The translations under genes were made by a program, and so were the position numbers. From assembly GCA_900618795.1 (NCBI GenBank), contig UYJD01000007.1:820586-873532 (forward strand): DNA of 52,947 bases, read 5' to 3'. Source of the stretch: Cyanodermella asteris. Its lineage: Eukaryota; Ascomycota; Lecanoromycetes; Ostropales; Stictidaceae. Positions 1-9,722 of the stretch are shown one piece after another. The notes below the pieces were generated by a model, which was not told the origin of the DNA, made no database searches, and saw nothing but the letters and a program-made list of their open reading frames with translations. The number at the start of each line of letters is the position of its first letter. The first letter of the stretch is position 1.

Positions 1-579
1 AACAGGTTACGGAGTCCAACTCCGACCAGGTACATCCTCGAGTACCGTGAGTAGTGCCCGATTGGATCAGCGTCCCTGACGTCTGATCGGTCTTTCCTTT
101 GTCCGTGACACAAAGTGTCAGACAAGGTCTGTTCAACAAATTAGCTGCTTGGAATCTAGGTGACCGTCCGTTTCCGTCGATTTGTCGAACCTGCTCCGCA
201 AGCCTCGTGAGTGGGTGCGCTCAATTTGGAACATGATGAAATGACTGAATTGAATTGGTTAAATGCAACATTTCGCTCTAGTGGCTTCTCTGAGACCATC
301 TCACGTTATCTGTGATGGATGAGACATGGGGGTCAAATCAAACGAAAACCGATATGTTTCTACATTGTGAATGGTTGATATGCATGGGTTCATCAAATAA
401 GTTGACATCGAGCAACTCGGACCTAACGTGTTGCGGCAGCAGATGCATCCTCCTCTTTCCGGCAGAATCTGAGCCCAATAAGACAGCAGGATCAGGGCGA
501 CTTCCTTACTCCCATCACAAGGAGGACGTGTTGGCCTGGCACCCTGTCGGTGAAAGGGGCAGCTTCCGCTTTCAATGTC
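1..579. other. Non-coding stretch, nothing identified
   Basis: No open frame here has the length or composition of a gene, and no RNA gene, repeat or transposon end is recognisable. It lies past the 3' end of the minus-strand gene that stops at 580, so part of it may be that gene's 3' UTR. Confidence 0.5.
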
Positions 580-1329
580 CTACAGGTCTTGCCCCGATTC
601 ATCATAGACCGTCGGGACAGCAAGCGGGTCAAGATGCAAAACTTCAAGCGTCAGCAAGTTCTGTTGTAGGCGGCGGAAGGACTTTTTGCTCTGCTCGTTG
701 TCCATGACCTGACTCCGCTGTTCCGCGTTTGCCCATACGATCACGATGTCGTATTCTACCACGTCACTAGAATTGGTTGCTTGGTGATGCTGGGTTTCCG
801 TATCCTGCTCAATGTGTTCGGCCAGGTGTTCATCGGGTCTATCCTGATCAGCCCAACCGCCCGGAAGCCTCCATCCGTGTAGATGCGTCACGCCAGCCAC
901 TCGGTCGAGATCAGCCGACCATTCGAGCATGGCTGCTTCGAGGTTTCCCTGCTTGGATTGCTTAATGAATAGTCGCATCAAGGTCGCGGCCGCTGTGTCC
1001 ACTCGCAGCTTTTCGTAGGGTATGTCTGCGTGCCAGCTTGATCGGATGTCCACGATCCCGCCAAGTTCATCCAGAAGCTCTCTGACCTCCTCAGATCGAT
1101 GAAAATCGTAGTAATGCTGTTCCAGGCTGTCCCAGCCTGCAAAAGAGACCAATTTGCGATCGTCGTCGAGTGACTTGAACCAGTAGAAATTCCTGCCCGT
1201 GAACGTACGCATGACCGCCCTCGTCCGGGAAAAAGTTCCAAGTAGTTCGTTGTCGTTGACCTCGTAGTCATCTTCGAGATGATAAATGATGATGCCAACA
1301 TGGGGGGAGTGTCCTTGGAGAGTGCCCAT
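580..1329 (-). CDS. Dimeric alpha/beta-barrel (ABM)-like protein
   Basis: This frame encodes about 249 residues from the ATG at 1329 (MGTLQGHSP). After HVGIIIYHLED the pattern of short beta strands and amphipathic helices, with a Trp/Phe-rich core (NFYWFKSLDD, SFAGWDSLEQHYYDFHRS), resembles the ferredoxin-like ABM fold of small monooxygenases and stress-responsive dimeric barrels. A second, weaker half (DIVIVWANAEQRSQ) may be a second copy of the fold. No catalytic residues can be assigned. The frame stays open upstream to about 1512, but a GTGAGT donor at 1520 and a GGCAG acceptor at 1389 suggest that this stretch, which carries the 12-bp repeats, is an intron of about 132 bp. I therefore start at the first ATG after it. 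An upstream coding exon with an ATG near 1601 is possible but does not join in frame. Family assignment is tentative. Confidence 0.5.
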   Translation of the reverse strand: MGTLQGHSPHVGIIIYHLEDDYEVNDNELLGTFSRTRAVMRTFTGRNFYWFKSLDDDRKLVSFAGWDSLEQHYYDFHRSEEVRELLDELGGIVDIRSSWHADIPYEKLRVDTAAATLMRLFIKQSKQGNLEAAMLEWSADLDRVAGVTHLHGWRLPGGWADQDRPDEHLAEHIEQDTETQHHQATNSSDVVEYDIVIVWANAEQRSQVMDNEQSKKSFRRLQQNLLTLEVLHLDPLAVPTVYDESGQDL

Positions 1330-1410
1330 GGCTGCAGGGATGTCCTCACCAGGCGTGGGCGACTTGCAAGGCGGGATGAAAGAAGTCGCTGCCGAGGCTC
1401 CGTCAACACC

Positions 1411-1518
1411 GGCCAAATATCTAGCCAAATATTTGGCCAAGTAACTACCTAGTAATCTAGCCAAGTATCTAATTAAGAATCTAGCCAAAAACCTAGCCAA
1501 GTACCCAGCCAAGTACTC
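1411..1518 (-). repeat. 12-bp minisatellite, about 9 units
   Basis: Nine consecutive, partly diverged 12-bp units of the form AGCCAARTAYCT (plus strand) run without gaps. Read on the minus strand in the frame of the adjacent gene they give a tetrapeptide repeat of the type (R/K)-(Y/F)-L-A, open for all units. The tract lies between a GTGAGT donor (1520) and a GGCAG acceptor (1389), so it is more probably intronic than coding. Confidence 0.8.
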
Positions 1519-1692
1519 ACTTCAGGAGGACCCCGGCAGAGACTTCTTTCCACCCGCCTTGCTTGCTTGACGGCGGCTGGCGCCAAGAATGCGGTCATGC
1601 TCGACTGATGCCTGTGCTCGAATTCCATCGCGCTTCGACTGAATCTTTTCTACGAGAACAAAGTCATGTGAGATGCAGGAACGGTCGCAAGG

Positions 1693-3183
1693 ATGCACCG
1701 TACACTGTTGTTATGTTTCATACACGGCTTCCAGGTTTGTGCTCCTCCACCTGGCGATTTTCTAGTTCGAAACATAAAACCCCACCGCGAACATCACAAT
1801 ATCGACGGAGATGCCTGCTCACCATGATCACAGGGTGGCGATGACACTTTCGGAGGCTTCCCGGAACACCTGAGAGCGCTGCTCAGCCACGCCCTCCCCA
1901 ACATATCCGTCAAAGCCATCGTCTACCCAAAGTTCGAAACGCGAGGCGAGCTAGCCCAGTGCGTCGGCCGATTCACAGAATGGCTTCAGAACAAGGTCAT
2001 TGACATTGAAGTGGAAAACGGCACCCCATCCCCGACCATCGATCCGTCCGTCCACGTCGTACTCGTAGGCCACTCCATGGGCGGCATAGTCGCCGCCGAA
2101 ACACTCATCTCCATCGCGTCCGACGAACCGATCAAATCCCCCTCGGCCTCGTCCTCCTCAGCCCCGCCACCTTCCATGTCCGGAACCACAAACTCGACAG
2201 CGACGACGGATAGCGTGCCGCCTCTGAACGTGGCGACGGACTCTGAGTCACCCGATGCGGCAGCCGGCGCCGCGACTCCCAATTTCATGTTTCCCTACAT
2301 CACCGGTATTCTCGCCTTCGACACACCGTATCTCGGCATCGCCCCCGGAGTCATCGCCTACGGCGCCGAAAGCCAATACCAAACCGCGTCGAGCGCCTAC
2401 AGCGCCCTCTCCTCCGCCGCCAGCGCTTTCGGCTGGGGCGGCTCCACGGCATCTGGAACCAAACCCCAAACCGCCCCCGCGAAACAGCTTCGCGCCGGCC
2501 CCGAGTCGGCAAAGGAAGCGCTCAAGGCTTCTGCCGACGCGGCAGCGGCACCCGCGTGGCAGAGTTGGGGCCGCTATGCCATGTTCGCGGGCGCGGCCGG
2601 GGCCGTCATCGCCGGCGGAGCCGCCGCGTACATGAATCGCGATAGCATGCGCGAGGGCTGGGGCTGGGTCGGTTCGCATCTCGAATTCGTCGGATGTCTC
2701 GTCCGGGGCGAGGAGATGAAGCAACGCGTCGGGAAAGTCGTCTCAATCTCAAAGTCCCGAGGCTTGGGCTTCTCGGACATGTATACCGTGCTCGGAGAAG
2801 GGGCGGGCAAGACGGAGGGGATCAGCGTTGCTGGTGGATGGGTGGAGGTGGGTGGGAGGAGTGGGAAGAAGGAAGCTCGCGGGCGGACGTTTTGCACGTT
2901 GCCGGCCAAGGAGGAGTGGGGAGCCTACTTTGAAGGGACGGTCAATGATAAGATGGCTGGGGAGATCCAAGCGCATTGTGCAATGTTCTTCCCCAAGGAC
3001 AATCCGGGATATTATGACATGAGTCAGAAGGCCAAGCAAAAGATCGTCAGATGGGTAGACGAAAGTTGGTACAGAGGAAGTTCACCGCAAGCGAAAACTG
3101 CCGAGAAACAGCAGCAGCAGCAGCAGCAACAACAGCAGCAGGCTGATGATGGCGCAGACGATGACACTGTCATGGTGGACTGA
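1693..3183 (+). CDS. DUF676-type alpha/beta hydrolase (putative serine esterase)
   Basis: There are two exons, 1693..1734 and 1834..3183, giving 463 residues. The join turns MHRTLLLCFIHGFQ into FIHGFQGGDDTFGGFP, which restores the oxyanion-loop motif (HGF.G...F) expected near the start of DUF676/PGAP1-like lipases. The donor is GTTTGT, a weak but usable site. The nucleophile elbow GHSMGG places Ser at about residue 95, followed by a second conserved block, LAFDTPYLGI. Residues near 280-300 look like a short hydrophobic, Ala/Gly-rich membrane segment before a basic, Gly-rich part (VGSHLEFVGCL). The C-terminus ends in eleven Gln and an acidic tail (ADDGADDDTVMVD). Its substrate is unknown; relatives are lipases or esterases acting on lipids or GPI anchors. 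It converges on PEX26, with 103 bp between the stop codons. Confidence 0.85.
3109..3141 (+). repeat. CAG/CAA microsatellite encoding polyglutamine
   Basis: Eleven in-frame glutamine codons, mostly CAG with two CAA, lie near the C-terminus of the DUF676 hydrolase. The tract should vary in length between strains. Confidence 0.95.
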
Positions 3184-3286
3184 GACACACAGAGACTGCA
3201 CTCTAGGCGGTGGTATGCCTGTGGAGAGCTCTTCTTCAATGGGAGCTCTTACTGATAGAGCTAGAATGGAGATTTATTGATCAGTA

Positions 3287-4804
3287 TTATATATAACTGA
3301 CCTTGGTACCCATCCCGACCGTGCTCTTGATCTTGTCCCAGCCGAAACCGGTGATCCGGCCTAGACGCTCTCTGACATCTCGTCTCGCAAACGCGATTAT
3401 GAACGCAAGCAAGAAGAGAAGATTCCGCATCAAGAGCATTGGATCCTTGGTCATCGACCGAGTCATGTTTGTGAAAATCCTCTGCATCATGCCAAACAAC
3501 GCTGGTAATCGTTGCAATACGGTCGTCCTCGAAGGCTGTCTCCTTCCGGAAGATCGACCCGAATTTCTCGACCTCGCCTTGCTTCCGCTCGCCTGCGAAC
3601 CTCTCGATCTCGCGGCGTTGCTGCTGCTGCTGCTTTCCTTTTTCAGTCGCGCCGCCTTTGGCGCTGGGGTTTCTTCGATCCCATAGTCAACCTCACTGTT
3701 CGACTTCCGATGACCCTTGGTCGAGGATGCTCCCCGTGACGAGCCAGCAGATTTCTGTGATGCAGCCTGGCTTGCGACTTCCGATGCCGCCCTTGCCTTC
3801 TCCTCGTCCAGCAACCGGCTCTCTTCCAGCCGCTTCGCTTCGGCTTCCCGGCGCTGCCTAACCATCTCTTCGTCTCGCTGCCGTAGCAGCTCCGCCTCGT
3901 GATTTGCATCCGTTTGAGCCTGCTCCTGTAGCGAGTCGAGCGTGTACAGAAACGCGTCTCTGCGTTCTTCGTCTAGCTCGTTGCTCATTCGGATGAAGTC
4001 TCTCGCCGCCTCCCACTCCTCGTTCCGCGGCAGGACATGCAGAGTATATAGCTCCAACACCTTCGCCCTGGAGTTCAGTTCCCTGGGCGTATTGGTCCCA
4101 CTGGCTCGGCTCGATACCCTCTTCAGCCCAACCCCACCCACGCCTTGCGCGGCAGCAGCATCGAATCCGCTCAACCGATCGGTGGCGAGCGCGAGCTCCG
4201 AGTTTCCGCCAAATGACAAATACGTCTCCAACCTCTCCTGATTCTTTGTCTGTGTCGGGCTCTGCGCCAGGAGCAATGTGCTCAAGTTCGCAACGACATC
4301 TGCATCCACCGCTCCCTCATTGCCACCATACCCGTTGTTGACAACCTCATCCCAAACCGAGCCGTCACGGACACGAGTCACGATTGATCGCCACACCGTA
4401 CTCCCAAACTCATTCTTTCCATCTTCGGGCCCCAATTCGATTATGGCGTTCAGAAGCGTCAGATAGAAGTTCCAGACTTTGACTCGTAAACTGCGATTTG
4501 CGTGTGCGATTGGCGGTGGCTGGGAATGTGTTGTTGTGCCTTCTTCGTCTTCAGATGTGGAGACTGGGTTTCCATTACTGCCGTTGCCGTGACTGATGAG
4601 TGGTGTGATTGTCTGCAAGGCCTCGGGCAGCCGCCTCGTCAGGTAAAGTGTAGAAGCGGCTTTGTACGTCTTGGAGAGTGCGGAGGAGGCGCGGTGGGAG
4701 GGAGAGTGTGAACGGAGCATGGAACGAGACTTTGACGGTGCGTAGGCATGCGCGTTGAAGCCGGGTTCTTCTTCGAGGGTGGTGCTCGTCATGCTGCCGT
4801 TCAT
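3287..4804 (-). CDS. PEX26: Peroxin 26 (PEX26/Pex15-like), tail-anchored peroxisomal membrane protein
   Basis: This is a single exon of 505 residues. The N-terminal part, SKTYKAASTLYLTRRLPEAL, followed by helical repeats, matches the fungal Pex26 family. A long, charged, Ser/Arg-rich middle (coiled coil DEERRDAFLYTL..., then many E/R and a KKESSSSS-type linker) precedes one membrane segment near residues 455-477 (MLLMRNLLFLLAFIIAF). A short basic tail with FGWDKIKSTVGMG follows, the layout of a tail-anchored protein. Pex26/Pex15 anchors the Pex1-Pex6 AAA ATPase on peroxisomes so that the import receptor Pex5 can be recycled. The start at 4804 is the first ATG of the open frame. Recognition rests on the N-terminal block and the C-terminal tail, which I recall as typical of ascomycete Pex26. 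Confidence 0.8.
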   Translation of the reverse strand: MNGSMTSTTLEEEPGFNAHAYAPSKSRSMLRSHSPSHRASSALSKTYKAASTLYLTRRLPEALQTITPLISHGNGSNGNPVSTSEDEEGTTTHSQPPPIAHANRSLRVKVWNFYLTLLNAIIELGPEDGKNEFGSTVWRSIVTRVRDGSVWDEVVNNGYGGNEGAVDADVVANLSTLLLAQSPTQTKNQERLETYLSFGGNSELALATDRLSGFDAAAAQGVGGVGLKRVSSRASGTNTPRELNSRAKVLELYTLHVLPRNEEWEAARDFIRMSNELDEERRDAFLYTLDSLQEQAQTDANHEAELLRQRDEEMVRQRREAEAKRLEESRLLDEEKARAASEVASQAASQKSAGSSRGASSTKGHRKSNSEVDYGIEETPAPKAARLKKESSSSSNAARSRGSQASGSKARSRNSGRSSGRRQPSRTTVLQRLPALFGMMQRIFTNMTRSMTKDPMLLMRNLLFLLAFIIAFARRDVRERLGRITGFGWDKIKSTVGMGTKVSYI

Positions 4805-5644
4805 GGTTGCTCGGACTGAGCCGAACGTGTTGGGGTAGGACGGTCGTTCAAGAAGTCATTTGTCGAGGGTCGGTGCGCGGATGCCGTCAACTGTACGGTG
4901 AGGTTTCGATTCGTGATTCGAGGCCGTGACGAGGTGCTGATGTGGAAAGAGGACCTTCGGAGTCAGAAAGAAGGGACAGATGAAATTGTGAGACGTCGAT
5001 TTGTGTCGTCGAGTCGAATGGCTCGTGAAAGTGGCCGAGTTGACTGGCTTGGGAATTTGGTCCGTTTGTGGAAAGCGCGTTGCCGGCATGCTTGGGAGCC
5101 GAGGCTGCGGACGACTTGTGTTTCGGCCGTGCCGGAGAGTTCACTTCTCCACAGTACCGAGAGTACTAATTGTCCCCATCCTAGAGCCTCAACTTTCCTC
5201 TATGGACAACCTTTGAGGCGTCGTGTCCGTAAACAAAGCTATTTGAGAAAGCCGCGGAAAATGCAATGCCTCCAAGCTGTCGCGGCGTGCTCTTCGTGTT
5301 CAGTCAGAGAAGCAGCCCAATTTTACGTCCGACTCGACAGACTACGAGGTAAAATTTATTTGCGCTATACGATCGGGACGATAACGCGAAAGAGATTCTG
5401 CCCCAGCAAGAAAGTGCTGCGCGTAGTTCGGTCTCCAGTGGGACGGCCGTGGTCCCTGTTGACGGAATTGATGCCTGGAATGATACACTTTCCAAACAGG
5501 TGGAAGACACATGATCCCACCAAGTTGCCCATTTTCTTACCGAATCCGCACGGAAAAACACGTCTCAGATCATATGGGCACTTTGTTATACAGAGATCGA
5601 AGATGAAAGCTTACGTCATGTAATCATTGAGTTGGCCCGTTTTC
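4805..5644. other. Intergenic, promoter side of PEX26
   Basis: The stretch holds the PEX26 promoter and 5' leader and the 3' end of the reductase gene. A 241-codon plus-strand open frame (4898..5623) has no recognisable motif and a composition unlike the neighbouring proteins, so I do not call it. Confidence 0.5.
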
Positions 5645-7669
5645 CTAAGCCCATGAAAAGTGTTCCATGTGCAAGTAGAGCTCGCCTCCACCAGTCTTCA
5701 TCAACGCTAAATTCTCCTTGGCCGCCGCATTTGCAACATCCTTCTGCATGCTCCGGGGGCCACACACCCAAACTCCCACCTTTCTACCCTTGTGCTCAGC
5801 TGCCTCTGCTGCAATGATGCTGGGCAGCGCAGGCCTACTCTCGCGGTCTTCGATTCTAGCAATAGCGTGATCCTGACGATGTCCAGCTTCCTTGTGACCG
5901 ACATCAGAACCAGATGCGGAATCAGACTCCGAGCCGCTGCCTAGTATTCTGACGTGTGCGTCGGGAACCTTCTCGGGATCGTCCAGGACCTGTAAAAACT
6001 GTCCTTTGCTCTTCGGGTCGCGCATGTTTTCCTCGGTGCCGGTGAAGTTGACTTCGATCTCCATTTCCTTTGCGGCGGCGGGGAGGCTGGATGCCGCGAG
6101 GAGCTTGCTGATGGATTCTTCGAACCAGTTTCGGGTGGCGTAGTCACGAGTTGCGAGGATAATTCTGAGCGAGGGCTTGTGTTCGGTCTCTCCGCGAAGG
6201 TCCATCAGTTCGCGACGGCGGAGGAAAGCCTCGGCGATGGGCAGGAGGAAGCCAGCTCCGGAGCCGCCTGCGACAGCCAGGATGCGGTCGCTGGTGGCGA
6301 TCTTCTGCATGTCGCAACCTCCATATGGGCCGTCGAGCATTACTGAAAGAGTGGCGTTGGGACGTTGCTCCACGAAACGGGCGAGACGAGCAGTAAAGCC
6401 GGATTGAGGACGGATGAAAAAGACGAGCTCCGAGTCTCTGGGATTGTGGAAGGAACCGCGTTTGGGGAGCGAACAGATGGTAAACGGGTGGGAGCCCATG
6501 GCGTGGATGCCGAGGCCGAAGAAGCGGATGAAATAGTGCTGACCGGCGGTCCATGTCGAGCGTGTCGGGACTGACACGCGGATGAAGCCGTTGCACTCAA
6601 GTGAGACGGTGGCCTTCTTCACACCGTGTTCGAAGAAGACTCGGAGCTGCGAGTGGAGGAATGTGAGGGAGAAGATGACGCCGGTGGCGATGAAGTAATC
6701 CCACGAAGACAAGCGGAAATCGCAGTGGATGAAGAAAAAGATCATGAAAACAACGCCGGCCAGAAAATGAGAGAACTTGAAAAACTCGTATCCGAGATTC
6801 CTGCTTTCGTTAGCGACAGCTCGGTGTCCGGTTCTGCGGTGTTGACAAACCTTAGCGGGCTGATGGATGCAAAAGTCAACCAGGTCTGAGCCAGAATGGC
6901 CACAACACCTGTCCAATACACGACGCTCGTGTTCCACTGCGTCACCATGTCGCCCTTCCAGATGTGGAAGACGATAAAGGGGAATGTGTGAATCAAAGCC
7001 AGCACATACATGGCGTATGAGATCCAACGGTGGAACACCTGCAACTTCTCATGACTGACCCCCGTGAAGGCTGTGATAAAGTTGCTCTTGCTCGATGTCG
7101 CAAAGACGAAGGGGAGACATGCCAAGGACATCCAGCCGGTTCTGGTTGCAATGGGGGGCGAATTGCCGTAGCTGATGGCATTTGCTCCTTTCGTGTTCGG
7201 CCAGTAGTAAGGCTTTGGACCCAGGCTCATGGCGAAGAAGAAGATGGTTCCGACAGCGCCTAGAATGAGAAGACCGACAGGGACCGAGTTCCAATTGAGG
7301 AAGGGTAGACGGAGGACGCGATACGACAGGTATCTGTTGACCGCCACCGTCTTCCGCCCAATTTTCGAGTTGGTTATTCGTCGAGGCGTGAACTTGGAGA
7401 GAAGGGCAAAGATGGTGAAGAGCCCGATGGTGGCGCAGAAGAAGCCGATTGTAGGCAAGCCATATCTGTGATCTGCTTCATACCTTGGACAAGTCAGTAC
7501 TGCGAGGCTCCAGAGTCAAACACCGTCGTGTGCCATACCAAAATCTCCAGTAACCTTGCTGATATGCGCATTGGTCTGCCTTCTTGAGAGAGCACTTGTA
7601 TGTTCGGCTGGAATGCAACATTACTGGCATATCCAACCAGGGCGTTCCGCCCGCCATTGTCATATCCAT
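5645..7669 (-). CDS. Ferric/cupric reductase transmembrane protein (FRE family)
   Basis: There are three exons on the minus strand: 7669..7539, 7483..6851 and 6800..5645 (introns of 55 and 50 bp), giving 639 residues. The joins restore family motifs: GYWRFWYEADHRYGLPTIG at the first and ISPLRNLGYEFFKFSH at the second. The ferric-reductase domain carries the paired haem histidines (FHRWISYAMYVLALIH and FSHFLAGVVFMIFFFIH). The cytosolic half has the FAD-binding HPFTICSLP, the NADPH-binding loop GPYGG, AVAGGSGAGFLLP and a terminal VWVCGPRSM. The end, GELYLHMEHFSW, is typical of the family. It moves electrons from NADPH through FAD and haem across the plasma membrane to reduce Fe(III) or Cu(II). 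An ATG two codons downstream (7663) is an equally possible start. It is divergent from a copper transporter, which suggests a job in copper as well as iron reduction. Confidence 0.9.
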
Positions 7670-8038
7670 GATGGACTTGAGAGATGGAGATGAATATGGC
7701 GAAAAGAGGAGTTGGATTTGACGGCTTCGACCAGAAACCGGTGGCAAATATAGCAGTCAAGCTGTGAGGGAATCAGGGTCGAAGTAGGTTCGGATGCAGC
7801 ACTAATGTGTAGGCATGTCAGAACCAGGTTGTCGTTGTCGACCCGCGACGGATTGCAAGTCAGGAAGTCAACGAGCAACGCTCGGCAAGAACGCCTCAAT
7901 ATGGCGAGATATGTCAGAAGCAAGATGAAGTGGCAGCGAGTACAGTGTGTTGTGTCTGGTGAGTATCATTTTGGAAAGTGCGTGTTGTAGTGTTCTCAGG
8001 CTACGACTAGACTCGACCTTTGTCCAAATCCACAAAGA

Positions 8039-8046
8039 TTTGCTCA
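8039..8046 (+). promoter_or_regulatory. Candidate copper-response element TTTGCTCA
   Basis: It is an exact match to the Mac1-type element TTTGCTC(A/G) known from yeast FRE1 and CTR1 promoters. It lies 370 bp from the reductase start. Function is inferred from motif and context only. Confidence 0.45.
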
Positions 8047-8230
8047 GGCTGGCAATTTAGACCAGGAGGTGCCGGATTGGGAGTCGGGACTCACGCGCAC
8101 ACGCCTGGGCGGCCACTTGGCGTCGGTCATGGTGTATAACGTACTTGGTTGGTCCAGGAAAATCCTCGGAAAACAATGTAGGGTTAGAGGCAGGGTTGAG
8201 CTCTCTTCAAACGTGAGACAAGACGGACTC

Positions 8231-8238
8231 TTTGCTCG
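8231..8238 (+). promoter_or_regulatory. Candidate copper-response element TTTGCTCG
   Basis: A second exact match to TTTGCTC(A/G), in the same orientation as the first and 192 bp from it. Yeast Mac1 targets usually need two copies. Confidence 0.45.
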
Positions 8239-8849
8239 AACAAAGCACTTTCCGGCATCTCCGCGTTGAATACTGCACGATGTCGCAATTCTCACTGGGC
8301 CATTACGGACAGAGTTGTGTTTTCTTCTTCTTCTTTCGTTGGCAGTAGTGAAATCGACGGCTGGCAAATTCGTCGGCACAACGACAGTCTTCGATATAGT
8401 CGTCTCGCTGACACGCTGCTGACGACGGCAATAATGATGCTCGGTGTTGCGAAGCCTTTGCAATCGTAGTCGGGTGTCAGCGAGGTGGATCCAGAGCGAG
8501 CGGGATGAGCGAAAGTGAGCAGGTTTGCGGGAGTTTGCGAGTGTTCGCCCCGGTTCTGCGCGCGATGATCCAGGGTCTTGCCGCTGCTTTGCGCGCAAAG
8601 TCGCGCTGCTTGGCAAAGCCTTCTCTTGCCGTGCATCGCTGTCCTGATCCTCCACCACCGTGATTGGCCTTGGAAACATCGCCGAACGGGCACGGAACAA
8701 CTCAATCCTCGCATCGGCGTGTTGCGTCGTAGGGCCGTTTGCGAGCGGTGCGTGATGCTGCTTTGCCACGCCTGATCCACGTCGGGCGTGGTAGCCGTGC
8801 GAGGGAGATCTGGGCCGGCCAGACTCCAGTATGTAGACAGACACCATGA

Positions 8850-8877
8850 TTTGCTGACATCTTGCTCAAGATGCTCA
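8850..8877 (+). promoter_or_regulatory. Three near-copies of the copper element in phase
   Basis: TTTGCTGA (8850), CTTGCTCA (8861) and GATGCTCA (8870) follow each other at 9-11 bp, about one helical turn, 270-300 bp upstream of the CTR start. Each differs from TTTGCTCA by one or two bases. Confidence 0.35.
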
Positions 8878-8925
8878 ACCACTCTGTTTGCGTAGAGCTG
8901 GATTCCCTGGAAACTCTGTAACTGT

Positions 8926-8933
8926 TGTGCTCG
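8926..8933 (+). promoter_or_regulatory. Candidate Mac1-type site TGTGCTCG
   Basis: It resembles the TGTGCTCA element reported for the Aspergillus Mac1 homologue, 216 bp upstream of the CTR ATG. Confidence 0.35.
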
Positions 8934-9148
8934 TCCCTGGCCCCGAGCTTCGCATTCTCACCTCCTTTGCCTGCACTCTTCAGTCCCGTTTTCGAGAAAT
9001 AGTAGTCCAGTCCCTCGAGACATCCTGAGCCGGTCCCACTTGCTGCTGTCCGACCCCTCGTCATCTCTGGTGCTGCCATCCAACTCAGCCCGGTACCTTT
9101 GACCCATTCGTCGACATCACATCGGTTCTCATCAACCTCATTACAACC

Positions 9149-9722
9149 ATGTCCATGTCCATGGCCAGCACCGGCATGTCTGGAATGGACGGCATGTCAG
9201 ACATGAGCTCCATGACCATGTCAATGGCCGGCATGATGATGGTCTTCTTTACCAGCACCAGCACGCCACTGTTCTCCATGGCTTGGACGCCGACTTCGAC
9301 TGGAGCGTATGCTGGCACATGCATCTTCCTCATCGCCTTAGCCGTCGCTTTCCGCGCGCTCCTGGCCATTCGCAGCAACTTCGGTGCCGTCCTGAGCTGG
9401 GCAACCCACAAACGAGAGACCGATATCTTGCGCTCCGATTACGACAAGACCGGATGCGCCCCTCGTGCTGCGCCGTGCAAGACTGCTCGGCAGTGGAAGA
9501 TCAACGAGGCTTTGACCAGAGCCATGCTTGATACCGTCCTCGTCGGTGTTGGATATCTGCTGTAAGTTGAAACTTCAACGGTAGCGTCCGAGTTCTGCTA
9601 ACAATCGTGCCAGCATGCTTGCCGTCATGACGATGAACGTTGGATACTTCATGTCGGTCCTCGGCGGTACATTTTTGGGCAGCTTCATCTTCGGAGGATA
9701 CACGGCCGCCAGTGGGCATTAA
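9149..9722 (+). CDS. Ctr-family high-affinity copper(I) transporter
   Basis: There are two exons, 9149..9561 and 9614..9722 (52-bp intron, GTAAGT..CAG), giving 173 residues. The first 31 residues hold 13 methionines (MSMSMASTGMSGMDGMSDM...), the extracellular Mets motifs that gather Cu(I). There are three membrane segments at about 54-73, 127-146 and 150-168. The join creates LLMLAVMTMN, giving the MxxxM filter motif (Met139, Met143) in the second segment, and the third carries the Gly-rich packing motif (VLGGTFLGSFIFGG). The length suits a small fungal Ctr protein that works as a trimer in the plasma or vacuolar membrane. There is no Cys-rich tail, only a terminal His. The divergent reductase would supply the Cu(I) it takes up. 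Confidence 0.92.

Larger units (their letters stand above)
7670..9148. promoter_or_regulatory. Shared divergent promoter region of reductase and copper transporter
   Basis: This 1.48-kb spacer separates the reductase ATG (7669, minus) from the CTR ATG (9149, plus). Long minus-strand frames near 8044-8882 lack family motifs and overlap each other, so I treat the stretch as non-coding. It contains a group of TTTGCTCR/TGTGCTCR-like sites, listed separately. Part could be long 5' leader. Confidence 0.6.

Noticed and set aside
4898-5623. 241-codon plus-strand open frame
   Set aside because: It has no domain or conserved pattern, its residue usage is unlike the neighbours, and it lies where the PEX26 promoter must be.
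8044-8882. Two long overlapping minus-strand frames (267 and 196 codons)
   Set aside because: Both are low in hydrophobic core pattern and rich in Arg/Ser, without motifs. They fall in the reductase-CTR promoter and over the copper elements.
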